Assembly: GCA_038255145.1 (NCBI GenBank)
Contig: JBBSLP010000016.1
Span: 24,314-88,313 of the forward strand
Reading direction: 5' to 3'
From: WHTX01 sp038255145
Lineage (GTDB): Bacteria; Actinomycetota; Acidimicrobiia; Acidimicrobiales; CAIXPF01
DNA length: 64,000 nt
Numbering within the stretch: position 1 is the first letter of the stretch; each line of letters starts with the position of its first letter. The notes under the pieces were generated by a model that was given only the letters and a program-made list of their open reading frames with translations, did no database searches and was not told the DNA's origin. A program made the position numbers and the translations under genes. This document shows positions 1 through 10,282 of the stretch, in pieces.

Positions 1-1
1 C

Positions 2-1003
2 CTGGCCGCGCTGTCCCCCACCGGTACCTCCTTCGGTGATCGCATGGCCGGCACCACGGTCGTCACCGCCGCCACCTTCGCCACCGCCGGTTACGACGAC
101 GACGAGGACGACGAGGACGAGGACGAGGACGGGCGTCGCCCCGGCCCGGCCTCGGACCGGACCCCGCCCAGCCCGCAGCCCGAGGCCGATGCGGCCGATA
201 CCACCGGTGCGGCGAGCGCGGCCAGCGCCGCGCTCGGGGCTCCCTGGGCCACGTCGGCCCGCCCCGCCCCTCCGGTGGACGAGCCTCGCGGCGGGCCCCA
301 GCCCGTGCCCTGGGCCATGCCCGCACCCCAGGCGACCACCGGGCCGGTGGCGGAACCCGCCCGGAGCGGGAGCAGCGCGCCAGGCGTCACCGATGCCGGC
401 GCGGCCGACGAGCCTCCCAAGCAGCGCTTCCCGTGGCTGCCCGACCGGGCCGAGGCCGCGGTCGAGGAGGAGGTGCTCGAGGAGGGATGGGTGGCCCCGA
501 CCATGGAGCCCCCCGTCGTGGGTGAGCTGGTCGACGCACCCGTACCCGGCCCCGACGCCATCGTGGGCACGCCCGCCCCCGACACCACCCCTCCGCCCGA
601 CGTGGTCGACGCCCCCGGTTCGGCCGTGCCCGGGGCCCAGGGCTCCACCCCTCCCCCCGAGCCCGAGGACGACTGGTCCTCCCTGCCCGCGGTGGCCCCC
701 AGCGCCCAGCCCCCGGCCGACCTGGCCGCCGAGGCGGCAGCCGAGCCGACCGCGGCAGCCGAACCGACCACGGAACCGGGTGCCGCGCCGTCGGAAACGT
801 CGTCGACCCCGGTCGAGGGAGGGACGCCAGCCGCCACGCCCGAGCCGGCTCCCGCAGCGGCCGCCCCAGCGAGCTGGCCGGCGGGGGAGCCGGTGTGGGA
901 TCCGGCCCGCAACGCCTACATCTTCTGGGACCCGGCCAAGGCCGAGTGGCTCCAGTTCAACGATCAGACGGGGGCCTGGGGACCCATCTCCCGGGCCGAC
1001 TGA
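2..1003 (+). CDS. RDD-like membrane protein, C-terminal part (5' truncated by window edge)
   Basis: The frame is open from the first bases, so the gene starts upstream of the window. The first ~28 visible residues contain GDRMAGTTVV, which resembles the last helix of RDD-family membrane proteins (LGDxLAGTxVV). After this comes an acidic run of Asp/Glu and then about 230 residues of Pro/Ala/Glu-rich, probably disordered sequence. The last ~35 residues form a small aromatic module (WDPARN, YIFWDP, WLQFND, GAWGPI). An internal ATG at 44 exists, but the RDD match argues for the longer frame. The 3' end overlaps the convergent recO gene by 40 bases. Function is unknown; the RDD assignment rests on a short match. 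Confidence 0.55.
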   Translation: MAALSPTGTSFGDRMAGTTVVTAATFATAGYDDDEDDEDEDEDGRRPGPASDRTPPSPQPEADAADTTGAASAASAALGAPWATSARPAPPVDEPRGGPQPVPWAMPAPQATTGPVAEPARSGSSAPGVTDAGAADEPPKQRFPWLPDRAEAAVEEEVLEEGWVAPTMEPPVVGELVDAPVPGPDAIVGTPAPDTTPPPDVVDAPGSAVPGAQGSTPPPEPEDDWSSLPAVAPSAQPPADLAAEAAAEPTAAAEPTTEPGAAPSETSSTPVEGGTPAATPEPAPAAAAPASWPAGEPVWDPARNAYIFWDPAKAEWLQFNDQTGAWGPISRAD

Positions 1004-1770
1004 CGCCGTCGCCGCAGGTCGGCGCCGGGTCCGCTCGACGTGCCCGAGCCGACAGCCTCGGCGGCCACCCCCGTCGAGCGCAGCCGCCGCTCCATGAGCC
1101 GTTCCACGGCCACCGTGGCCACCTGCTCGGCGCCCCGGGTGGCGGGTGATTCGGGCTCGTCCAGCACCAGGCGCAACTGGCCAGCGACGATGTGGCGGAG
1201 GATGTCGAGGGTGCCCTCCTGGAGGGGAACGCCGGCCCGGCACGCCCGGCAGCGCACCCCACTGGCCGCCACGTCGTAGGCCACCAGGTCCTCGGTGGCC
1301 CCGCAGCTCACGCAGTCCTCGAGCGCAGGCTGCACGCCTTCGAGCACCAGCAGCTTGAGCAGGAAGCCGGTCAGCACCAGGGGGCGGTCGCCGCCTTCGA
1401 GGCTGCGCAGGGCGCCCAGCAGGAGCTGGTAGAGGGCGGGGTTGGGCTCGTGGTCCAGGCTGACGTGCTCGGTCACCTCGAGCATGACCGAGGCCCGGCC
1501 CAGGCGGGACAGGTCGGCGCCGATGGCCGAGAAGCCGTCCACCGTCTCGGCCTGGGTCAGGGTGTGCAGGTCGCTGCGACCCTCGTACAGCTGCAGGGAC
1601 AGGTGTCGGGGGGGCTGGATGCGGGCGGCGAAGCGGCTCTTGGTCTTGCGGGCCCCCTTGGCCACGGCCCGGACCTTGCCGTTGCCCCGGGTGAGCAGGC
1701 TGACGATGCGATCGGCCTCACCGAGGCGCCAGGTCCGCAGCACGATGCCGTGCTCGCGGTACAGGCTCAC
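964..1770 (-). CDS. recO: DNA repair protein RecO
   Basis: RecO loads RecA onto SSB-coated DNA in the RecFOR gap-repair pathway. The 268-residue product has an N-terminal OB-fold (about 1-80, opening SLYREHGIVLRTWRLGEAD) and a helical C-terminal domain. A four-cysteine zinc ribbon is visible at C153, C156, C174 and C177. The GTG start at 1770 is chosen because it overlaps the uppS stop as GTGA and removes 42 unrelated upstream residues. Translation is therefore probably coupled to uppS. The last ~13 codons overlap the convergent upstream gene, an unusual arrangement for a conserved protein whose C-terminus is usually variable. Confidence 0.93.
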   Translation of the reverse strand: MSLYREHGIVLRTWRLGEADRIVSLLTRGNGKVRAVAKGARKTKSRFAARIQPPRHLSLQLYEGRSDLHTLTQAETVDGFSAIGADLSRLGRASVMLEVTEHVSLDHEPNPALYQLLLGALRSLEGGDRPLVLTGFLLKLLVLEGVQPALEDCVSCGATEDLVAYDVAASGVRCRACRAGVPLQEGTLDILRHIVAGQLRLVLDEPESPATRGAEQVATVAVERLMERRLRSTGVAAEAVGSGTSSGPGADLRRRRQSAREMGPQAPV

Positions 1771-2486
1771 GGCGTGACGCCCCCGAAGCGCCGATCGCGG
1801 GCCTGGTACTCGCGCACGGCGTCGGCCAGGTCGCGGCGGCCGAAGTCGGGCCAGAGCACGGGGGTGAAGACGAGCTCGGAGTAGGCCAGCTCCCACAGCA
1901 GGAAGTTGGACATGCGGTACTCCCCCGACGTGCGGATCACCAGGTCGGGATCGGGCATGTCAGGGGCATAGAGGTGGCGGCGGATGGCCTTCTCGTCGAT
2001 CTTGTCCGCCGGGGTGCCCGCCTGCACGAGCTGGCGAACGGCGTCGACGATCTCGGCCCGACCCCCGTAGTTGAAGGCGAAGGTGAGGGTCAGGTTCCGG
2101 TTGTGGCGGGTCGCCTCCATGCTGTCGTCCATGGAGCGGATGACGCCGCGGGGGACCCGCCAGCCCCGCCGGCCGATGAAGCGCACGCGAACGCCCATGG
2201 CGTTCAGCTCGTTCTGGCGCCGCTTCATCAGCGTGCGGTTGAAGTTCATGAGGAAGCGGACCTCGTCGGGCGGACGGGTCCAGTTCTCGGTGGAGAAGGC
2301 GTAGACCGTCAGCCAGGTGATGCCCAGCTCCAGGGCCCCCTCGACGGTGTCGAAGAGGGCCTTCTCGCCCTGGGTGTGGCCCTCGGTGCGGGGCAGGCCG
2401 CGAGCCTGGGCCCACCGGCCGTTCCCGTCCATGACGCACGCGACGTGGGCGGGCACGCGGCGCGGGTCGATGCCCTCGGTGGTCAC
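1767..2486 (-). CDS. uppS: Isoprenyl (undecaprenyl-type) diphosphate synthase
   Basis: This is a cis-prenyltransferase that makes the polyprenyl diphosphate carrier for cell-wall polymers, acting at the cytoplasmic membrane. The family signature VMDGNGRWA starts at residue 18, with catalytic Asp at 20. FSTENW lies at 64-69, and the C-terminal RTSGE motif is followed by SNFLLWE. The length of 239 residues is normal. The GTG at 2486 gives the family-typical start just before the RRVPAHVA segment; longer upstream sequence does not look coding. It sits first in a two-gene unit with recO. The product chain length (C50 or C55) cannot be read from the sequence. Confidence 0.93.
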   Translation of the reverse strand: MTTEGIDPRRVPAHVACVMDGNGRWAQARGLPRTEGHTQGEKALFDTVEGALELGITWLTVYAFSTENWTRPPDEVRFLMNFNRTLMKRRQNELNAMGVRVRFIGRRGWRVPRGVIRSMDDSMEATRHNRNLTLTFAFNYGGRAEIVDAVRQLVQAGTPADKIDEKAIRRHLYAPDMPDPDLVIRTSGEYRMSNFLLWELAYSELVFTPVLWPDFGRRDLADAVREYQARDRRFGGVTP

Positions 2487-2639
2487 GGCGTGCACGCTAC
2501 CTGCTGACCCCCCGCCCTTCGGGTGACGTCCCGCCCTCGACGACGGGGGTGTTCGACAGGCTGTCAGCGGCCCCGGCGGTGACGGTCGCCGCCGCCCCGG
2601 TGGCACGGTGGGGGCGGTGCCCGCGGCTACCGTGCGGAG

Positions 2640-4577
2640 GTGAGCGTTCTGGTCGGGGACACCCTCGTCGCCCTCGACAAGGTGACCGCAGCCCTGCCCC
2701 GGGGCGAGACCCGCCCGGGCCAGCGCCAGATGGCGGAAGCGGTGGCCGCGGCCATCGACCGGCGCCGCCACCTCGTCGTCCAGGCGGGCACGGGGACGGG
2801 CAAGACCCTGGCCTACCTGGTCCCCGCCATCCTGTCGGGCCGCAAGGTCGTGGTGGCCACCGCCACCCTGGCCCTGCAGGACCAGCTGATCAGCCACGAC
2901 CTGCCCGCCCTGCACGCGTCGTTGGGCAAGCCCTTCACCTTCGCCGTGCTCAAGGGCCGCTCCAACTACCTGTGCCTGCAGCGCGCCGGTGAGCTGGCGA
3001 CCGCGGCGACGGGGGCCGACCAGCTCGAACTGGTCAAGGACCGCAGCCGGGAGGAGGTGCGGGCCCTGGTGGCGTGGGCGCCGACCAGCAAGCGGGGTGA
3101 CCGGGCCGAGCTGCACGAGGAACCGTCCCCCGCGGCGTGGGCCGCGGTCAGCGTGTCCTCCCGCGAGTGCCCCGGCGCCCACCGCTGCCCCGTGGGCCAG
3201 TTGTGCTTCGCCGAGAAGGCCCGCCAGTGGGCGTCGGAAGCCGACGTCGTCGTGGTCAACACCCACCTGTACGCCGCCCACCTGGCCTCGGGCGGGGCGG
3301 TCCTACCCGAGCACGAGGTGGTGGTGCTCGACGAGGCCCACACCGTCGAGGACGTGGTGGCCTCGGCCGCCGGTCTCGAACTGGGCCCGGGCCGGTTCCG
3401 GGCCCTGCGGGCGTTGATGGGGGTCATCGCCTCGGACGAGGCCGACGACGTGGCCGAGGCCCTGGGGCGCAGCGCCGAGCAGTTGGCCGCCGAGCTCGCC
3501 CCCCTGGCTGCCGGGTCCCGCCGCCTACGGGCGCCGTTGCCCGAAGGCCTGGCCGAGGTGCTGGCCCTGGGCCGGACCCGGGTGCAGCGGGCCATGGGCA
3601 TCGTGTCGGCCCTGCCCGACGACCTCGGCGCCGACGCCGCCGCCCGCAAGCTGCGGGCCCTGCAGGCCGCGGGCGCGCTGGCCGAGGACCTCGACGCCGT
3701 GCCTGCCGGGGTGGGTGATCCCGACAGGGTGGCCTGGGTGGACGGGTCGGCCGACTCCCCCCAGCTGCGCATGGCGTTCGTCGACTGCGGCGAGTTGCTC
3801 GGCCGCGAGCTGTGGCCCAACGTGACCGCCGTGTTGACCAGCGCCACCATCCCGCCCCGGTTGGCCGAGCGGCTGGGGGTGCCTGCCGGCCGTCACGACG
3901 ACCTCGACGTGGGCAGCCCCTTCGACTACCCCAACCAGGCCCTGCTGTACTGCGCCTCCCACCTGCCCGAGCCCCGCGACCCTGGCTTCGAGGCCGCGTC
4001 GCAACTCGAGCTGGAGCGCCTGGTGGCGGCCAGCGGAGGCCGGGCCCTCGCCCTGTTCACCAGCTGGAAGGCCATGCAGGCCGCGGTGGCCGTGTTGCGG
4101 CCCCGCCTGCCGTGGAAGGTGTTCGCCCAGGGTGAGCTGGCCCGCCCCGCCCTGATGAAGGCCTTCGCCGAGGACGAGACGTCGTGCCTGTTCGCCACCA
4201 CCAGCTTCTGGCAGGGCATCGACGTGCCCGGGCCGTCGCTCAGCCTGGTGGTCATCGACAAGCTGCCCTTCCCCCGCCCCGACGAGCCCCTGTTGCAGGC
4301 CCGGCGCGAGCGGGCCGGGGGCCAGGGCTTCGGCCAGGTCGACCTGCCCCGGGCCGCCACCCTGCTGGCCCAGGCCGCCGGCCGGCTGGTGCGGGCCGTG
4401 GACGACCGGGGCGTGGTCGCCGTGCTCGACCGGAGGTTGGCGTCGAGCCGCAGCTACCGCTGGGAGCTCATCCGGGCCCTGCCCCCCATGCGCCGCACCA
4501 AGGACCCCGAGGAGGCGGCCGCCTTCCTCCGGGCCATCCGCACCGAGCGGGAAGCGGCCGGGGTGCCGGTCCGCTGA
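2640..4577 (+). CDS. DinG/XPD-like ATP-dependent DNA helicase with Fe-S cysteines
   Basis: A superfamily 2 helicase of the DinG/YoaA type, expected to unwind DNA with 5'-to-3' polarity. Walker A (AGTGTGKT) is at 49-56 and the DEAH box at 231-234. Four cysteines at 112, 177, 183 and 189 sit between the helicase motifs where XPD/DinG proteins bind a 4Fe-4S cluster. The C-terminal part shows motifs for the second RecA domain (TSFWQGIDVPG and an arginine-finger region QAAGRLVRA). The start is GTG at 2640. The gene is divergent from uppS and convergent with era, so it interrupts the usual era-recO-uppS neighbourhood on the opposite strand. 645 residues is normal for the family. Confidence 0.88.
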   Translation: MSVLVGDTLVALDKVTAALPRGETRPGQRQMAEAVAAAIDRRRHLVVQAGTGTGKTLAYLVPAILSGRKVVVATATLALQDQLISHDLPALHASLGKPFTFAVLKGRSNYLCLQRAGELATAATGADQLELVKDRSREEVRALVAWAPTSKRGDRAELHEEPSPAAWAAVSVSSRECPGAHRCPVGQLCFAEKARQWASEADVVVVNTHLYAAHLASGGAVLPEHEVVVLDEAHTVEDVVASAAGLELGPGRFRALRALMGVIASDEADDVAEALGRSAEQLAAELAPLAAGSRRLRAPLPEGLAEVLALGRTRVQRAMGIVSALPDDLGADAAARKLRALQAAGALAEDLDAVPAGVGDPDRVAWVDGSADSPQLRMAFVDCGELLGRELWPNVTAVLTSATIPPRLAERLGVPAGRHDDLDVGSPFDYPNQALLYCASHLPEPRDPGFEAASQLELERLVAASGGRALALFTSWKAMQAAVAVLRPRLPWKVFAQGELARPALMKAFAEDETSCLFATTSFWQGIDVPGPSLSLVVIDKLPFPRPDEPLLQARRERAGGQGFGQVDLPRAATLLAQAAGRLVRAVDDRGVVAVLDRRLASSRSYRWELIRALPPMRRTKDPEEAAAFLRAIRTEREAAGVPVR

Positions 4578-4620
4578 CGGCGTAGGAAACTGCGTCCGCC
4601 AGCGCCAGCACCGGCCGGGC

Positions 4621-5702
4621 TCAGTAGCCCAGCCGGTCCAGGGAGTGGGGCTGACGCTGCCAATCGCGCTCCACGGTGACGTGCAGTTCCAGGTAGCAGC
4701 CCGGGGCGAGCTGGGAGCGCACAGCCGTGCCCACGGCCTTGAGCACCTCGCCCTTCTTGCCGATGACGATGCCCTTCTGGGATTCGCGCTCGACGAGGAT
4801 CTCGCAGCGGATGCGGGGCCAGTCCCACTCGGTGACCCGGGTGGCGATGGAGTGGGGCAGCTCTTCGCGGGCCCGGGCCAGCAACTGCTCGCGCACCAGC
4901 TCGGCCACCCACAGGGCCTCGGGGGTGTCCCGGCTCTGGCCGCTGGGGAAGTAGGCCGGGCCGGCAGGCAGCAGGCTGACCAGGTGATCGACGAGGGCGT
5001 CGACCCCGGTGCCGTCGATGGCGGAGACGGGGAAGTACTCGTGGCGGTCCACGGCGTCGGCCCCGGCTTCACGCTGGGCCATGGCCGCGGTGGCCCGCAA
5101 CTGCTCGAAGATCTTGTCGACCTTGACGCCGTCGACCTTGTTGATGACGACGACGGCGTTGGACGGCATCTGGGCCAGCAGGCGCTGATCGCCGCGGCCC
5201 ACCCCGGACTGGCCGTCTATGACCACGCACACCACGTCGACCCCGTCCGACGCCGTCTCCGCCGCGGCGTTCAGACGACGGCCGAGCAGGGTGCGGGGCT
5301 TGTGGATGCCCGGGGTGTCGACGAAGACGACCTGGGCATCGTCGCGGTCGAGCACGCCGCGGATGGGGGTGCGGGTCGTGTTCGGCTTGTCCGAGACGAT
5401 GGAGACCTTCTGGCCGATGATGCGGTTGACCAGGGTGGACTTGCCCACGTTGGGCCGTCCCACCACGGCCACGAACCCCGACCGGAACTCCCCCTCCCCC
5501 CCAGGCCCGCCGTCATCATCGTCGTTGTCGTCGTCTTCGAAGTCGTCGTCCTCGTCGTCGATCTCGAGGCCGTCGATGTCGAGCTCGGTGCTGGTGTCGA
5601 TGGTGGGCTCGTCCATGTCGGGCTTCTCGGGGTCGTGCGCTCGGGGGTGGGGTGCTGGCTGATCAGGTCCTGGGTGGTCGGGGCCTTGCTGATCGGACTC
5701 GG

Positions 5703-5706
<4 letters not shown>
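4621..5706 (-). CDS. era: GTPase Era with acidic N-terminal extension
   Basis: Era is an essential GTPase that binds the 3' end of 16S rRNA during 30S maturation. G1 (GRPNVGKS) is at 83-90, G3 (DTPG) at 130-133 and G4 (NKVD) at 189-192. A C-terminal KH domain is visible around 305-345 (KGIVIGKKG). The protein is 361 residues, about 60 longer than usual, because of a 72-residue N-terminal extension rich in Pro, Asp and Glu. The GTG start at 5706 overlaps the stop of the upstream CBS-domain gene as GTGA. An internal start closer to the G domain cannot be excluded, but the acidic stretch stays in frame. Confidence 0.94.
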
Positions 5707-6982
<1,276 letters not shown>

Positions 6983-7004
<22 letters not shown>

Positions 7005-7528
7005 GCCGCATCGTGGTGCTCGCGGAGGTGGTGGTCTTCCCGGCCGTGCATGACGGCCTCCTCGTCGACTTCGGCGTGGTCGTGGCCCAGGACGTGCAGC
7101 ACGCCGTGCACCACCAGCAGGGCCAACTCGTCGTCGGGCCGCCGACCGTGCTCGGCCGCGTAGCGCCGGGCAACAGCGGGGCAGATGACCACGTCACCGA
7201 GCAGTCTGAGCATGCCCCGCATGCCCGGCATGTCGGCATCCTCCTCGGCGTCGAGGGGGAAGGAGAGCACGTCGGTCGGACCCTCCTCATCCATCCACTG
7301 CAGGTTGAGGGTTGCCATGGCCGCTTCGTCGACGAAGGTCAGGGTGAGCTCGGCCGGGCCGCACACACCCTCGCCGACCAGCACCTTGGTCGCCAACGCC
7401 GCCCAACCCTCGACCGAGGCGTCGTCGAGGTCGACGCCGTCTTCCACCTCGGTGGTCACGGTCACCTCGTTCACCGATCCACCGGCGGGCACCCTGCCGG
7501 ACGGGTCGCCCCGGCGCAGCAGGGTCAT
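6983..7528 (-). CDS. ybeY: Endoribonuclease YbeY (rRNA maturation factor)
   Basis: YbeY is a metal-dependent RNase involved in 16S rRNA 3' processing and ribosome quality control. The metal-binding motif HGVLHVLGHDH places three histidines at 141, 145 and 151, and TDVLSFPLD at 85-93 is also family-typical. The ATG at 7528 overlaps the phoH stop as ATGA, which supports this start over the GTG a few codons in. The length is 181 residues. Transcription runs phoH-ybeY-CBS protein-era. Confidence 0.94.
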
Positions 7529-8517
7529 CGTTTGGTGCTGCGGTCGTTGGCCGAGGGGGTGGCCCGCTCGTAGGCGTTGACGATGTCCTGCACGATGCGG
7601 TGCCGGACCACGTCGCGACTGCCGAGGTGGACGAAGGCCAGGCCCTCGATGCCGGTGAGCAGCTCTTCGACCTGCTCGAGGCCCGAGCGGCCCCCGGGCA
7701 CGTCGACCTGGGTGCGGTCACCGGTGACCACCACCTTGGAGCCGAAGCCGATGCGGGTGAGGAACATCTTCATCTGCTCGGGGGTGGTGTTCTGGGCCTC
7801 GTCGAGGATGATGAAGCTGCGGTTGAGGGTTCGACCCCGCATGAAGGCCAGCGGTGCCACCTCGACCAGTTGGCGCTCGGCCAGCTTGGCCGCCCCTTCG
7901 GCTCCCACCATGTCGTAGAGGGCGTCGTAGAGGGGACGCAGGTAGGGGTCGATCTTGGCCATGAGGTCGCCGGGAAGGAAGCCGAGCTTCTCACCGGCCT
8001 CGACGGCGGGACGGGTGAGGATGATGCGCTCGACCTCTTTGGCCTGCAGCGACTGCACGGCCATGGCCACGGCCAGCCACGACTTGCCGGTACCGGCGGG
8101 GCCGATGCCGAAGGTGATGACGTTCTCGCGGATGGCGTCGACATAGCGCTTCTGGCCCGAGGACTTGGGGCGCACCGAGCGGCCCCGGGACGAGCGCAGG
8201 ACCTCGGAGGACAACACCTCGGAGGGGCGCTCGTCGGCCTGGACCATCTCGATGGCCCGGCGCACCTCGGGCACGCCGAGGTCGTTGCCCCGCTCGAGCA
8301 GCATGACCAGCTCCTCGAAGATGCGGCCGACCCGTTCCGAGTCGGCACCTTCGACGGTGATCTCGTTGCCCCGCACCATGATGCGGGTCTGGGGGAAGGC
8401 GGCCTCGACCAGCCGCAGCTGCTCGTCGCGGTGACCCAGGAGCTGGGCCATCAGGTGGTTGCCGGCGACGGAGACCTTCACGGTGCCGCCAGCCGGTGGG
8501 GTACCGGTATCAAGCAT
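7525..8517 (-). CDS. phoH: PhoH-like ATPase (PhoH/PhoL family)
   Basis: A cytoplasmic ATPase of the PhoL type that is nearly always linked to ybeY and probably acts in RNA metabolism. Walker A (GPAGTGKS) is at 139-146 and the Walker B region LDEAQN at 238-243. An N-terminal domain with RGNEITVEG (49-57) resembles the KH-like segment of the family. The 330-residue length is normal. The ATG at 8517 begins the four-gene minus-strand operon. The 56-base gap to the divergent gene at 8574 must carry the promoters for both directions. Confidence 0.92.
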   Translation of the reverse strand: MLDTGTPPAGGTVKVSVAGNHLMAQLLGHRDEQLRLVEAAFPQTRIMVRGNEITVEGADSERVGRIFEELVMLLERGNDLGVPEVRRAIEMVQADERPSEVLSSEVLRSSRGRSVRPKSSGQKRYVDAIRENVITFGIGPAGTGKSWLAVAMAVQSLQAKEVERIILTRPAVEAGEKLGFLPGDLMAKIDPYLRPLYDALYDMVGAEGAAKLAERQLVEVAPLAFMRGRTLNRSFIILDEAQNTTPEQMKMFLTRIGFGSKVVVTGDRTQVDVPGGRSGLEQVEELLTGIEGLAFVHLGSRDVVRHRIVQDIVNAYERATPSANDRSTKR

Positions 8518-8573
8518 GGGGGACGACTTTTTGCTTGGTGTTCTCGGACAGATTGTTCACGTACGGTCCTCGT

Positions 8574-9218
8574 ATGGCAGCACAGGGTGACGCCCCCGGA
8601 GGCGGTGAGTGGTCGGACGATGACTTCAGCGATGTAGCTGATGTCAGGGGAACACCAGGCGCCGGTCACGACCAGGGAGCGGGACCCGACGACGTGCTCG
8701 ACACCATCGAACGCTTCGTGGCCGATGCCCGCATCGAGGAGACCACCCGGGCCCGGGGCCGCGAGCGCTGGCTGCGGCAGCGGTCCGCCGAGGGGTCCAC
8801 GATGGCCGGCGTGTGCTGGGACCTGGCCGAACGGGGCGAACAGGTGGTGGTGACCACCGCGGCGGGCGGCCACCACCGAGGGCACATCGAGGCCCTCGGT
8901 GAGGACTTCCTGGCGGTGAGGACCATGGCGGGCACCGTAGTGGTGCCTTGTGACGGTCTCCTCACCATTGCGGTGCACGGACGGGCCGAGCCCGGCGCAC
9001 GCCCGGTGCGCCGAGGTCTGGAACTGGCCGAGGTCGTGGCCGAACTGGCCGCGACACGGCCCACGGTGCGGGCCCGGTTCCGCGCCGGTGACGCGGTGGT
9101 GGGCGAGCTGTGCCACGGAGGGCGGGACGTCGCCGCCGTACGGGTCGGCGAGGGCGGCCGGGGGACGGTCTATGTGCGGCTCTCCTCTCTCTCCGAGCTG
9201 TCGGTGCTCTCTGGGTAG
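8574..9218 (+). CDS. Conserved-looking protein of unknown function
   Basis: The gene is not recognised. The 214-residue product has an acidic N-terminus (to about residue 40), a helical segment rich in Arg and Glu (about 45-75), and a core of short beta-like segments (VVVTTAAGGHHRGHIEALGEDFLAVRT-like pattern split by glycines, about 90-125). That core loosely recalls a small Sm/SH3-like barrel, which is a guess. The ATG at 8574 is preferred over an upstream start at 8496 because the latter would run into the phoH promoter region. The last 49 bases overlap the convergent HTH gene. Codon use matches the neighbours. Confidence 0.6.
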   Translation: MAAQGDAPGGGEWSDDDFSDVADVRGTPGAGHDQGAGPDDVLDTIERFVADARIEETTRARGRERWLRQRSAEGSTMAGVCWDLAERGEQVVVTTAAGGHHRGHIEALGEDFLAVRTMAGTVVVPCDGLLTIAVHGRAEPGARPVRRGLELAEVVAELAATRPTVRARFRAGDAVVGELCHGGRDVAAVRVGEGGRGTVYVRLSSLSELSVLSG

Positions 9219-9421
9219 AGGTGCTCCAACGTGCCCGGCGGGATGCGGCACGACTCGATGAAGGCGTCGACCTCGTCGGCCTTGAGGCGGATGACCCGCC
9301 CGAACCGGTAGGCGGGCAACTGCCCCTCGTCGATGAACCGGTAGAGGGTGCGCGGCGTGATCCCGAGCCGTCGCGCCGATTCCGCCGTGCTCAGCCAGCG
9401 GATCTCCGAGCTGCTGCTCAT
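9170..9421 (-). CDS. Small helix-turn-helix DNA-binding protein (BldC/excisionase-like)
   Basis: An 83-residue protein with one MerR-type winged HTH at about 9-58. STAESARRLGITPRTLYRFI carries the recognition helix, followed by GQLPAYRFGRVIRL. This matches the HTH_17/excisionase family, which includes the actinobacterial developmental regulator BldC. The short acidic tail (about 62-83) is variable in the family. The ATG is at 9421. It stands alone and overlaps the 3' end of the gene at 8574. There is no adjacent integrase, so a regulator is more likely than a phage excisionase. Confidence 0.8.
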   Translation of the reverse strand: MSSSSEIRWLSTAESARRLGITPRTLYRFIDEGQLPAYRFGRVIRLKADEVDAFIESCRIPPGTLEHLYPESTDSSEREESRT

Positions 9422-9517
9422 ACCTGCTCCACCCTATACGGCCCCCTGGGGGCCAGCCCTGCGTGCACCACCATCAGTCGAAAGGCTAGCAAACAACATG
9501 AGAACGGCAAAGACAGG

Positions 9518-10282
9518 GTGTTGATCCAGCACGCGCTGCGAAAGCTCGCACCGGGACGCCCGGGAGCCACGGTGCCGAGCTCGGTGGGCGGGGCCCAGCT
9601 GTCGGCCGTGGACGGTCGGGTGATCGCCGCCCGCCGGGGGTTGCCCAGCGGGCGGGCCGTGGCCGGGGGCCTGTTGGTGGCCCTGGCCGGTCTGGGCACC
9701 TACGTGGTGCTGGCCGGAGGCGGCGACACCCCCACCACCACCTACCTGGTGGCCCGCCACGACCTGGTCGCGGGCCAGGAGCTGTCGGCCGCCGACGTCG
9801 ACGCCGTGGCCATCGACCTGCCCGAGGCCCAGGCCCGGGGCACCTACTCCAACGTGGCCGCCCTGCAGGCCGCGGTGACCCGCAGCCCCATCCCTGCCGG
9901 CGCCCTGGTGACCAGCACCGCGGTTGCCGCCAGCGGCGAGGCCGGCGCCTACCGCGAGCTGTCGCTGTCCCTCGAACCGGCCCGGGCCCTCGACGGCGCC
10001 CTGGCGGCCGGCGACCGCGTCGACGTGGTGGCCACCGCGGACGGCACCTCGACGGTGGTCGTGCAGCACGCCCGGGTCCTGGCCGTGGCCGGAGCCGGCG
10101 GCGGCGCCCTCGGCGGTGGCGACGTCGTCGTCACCCTGGCCCTCGACGACCCCGCGGCCGCCCTGGCCACGGCGCACGCTGCTGCGGCCGCCGACGTCAC
10201 CCTGCTGCGCTCCACCCGCACCGCTGACCTCCTGCCCGCCTCGACCCGCACCGTCGCCAACGCCGGGAGCACCCAGCCTTGA
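9518..10282 (+). CDS. SAF-domain protein, CpaB/RcpC-like Tad pilus assembly protein
   Basis: First gene of the Tad pilus locus. A single transmembrane helix (about 40-60, GLLVALAGLGTYVVLAGG) is followed by an extracytoplasmic SAF domain (YLVARHDLVAGQELSAADVD onward) and a RcpC-like region. CpaB/RcpC proteins line or stabilise the pilus export path. The start is uncertain: GTG 9518 is used here, but GTG 9572 has a better ribosome site (GGGAG five bases upstream) and would give a protein 18 residues shorter. The stop overlaps the TTG start of the next gene. Confidence 0.75.
   Translation: MLIQHALRKLAPGRPGATVPSSVGGAQLSAVDGRVIAARRGLPSGRAVAGGLLVALAGLGTYVVLAGGGDTPTTTYLVARHDLVAGQELSAADVDAVAIDLPEAQARGTYSNVAALQAAVTRSPIPAGALVTSTAVAASGEAGAYRELSLSLEPARALDGALAAGDRVDVVATADGTSTVVVQHARVLAVAGAGGGALGGGDVVVTLALDDPAAALATAHAAAAADVTLLRSTRTADLLPASTRTVANAGSTQP

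Noticed and set aside
4578..4620. A terminator between the helicase and era
   Set aside because: Only weak, short complementarities are visible in the 43-base gap.
9110..9517. N-terminal extension of the SAF-domain protein frame
   Set aside because: The extension overlaps the HTH gene and the gene at 8574 and lacks natural composition; the frame is open only by chance.
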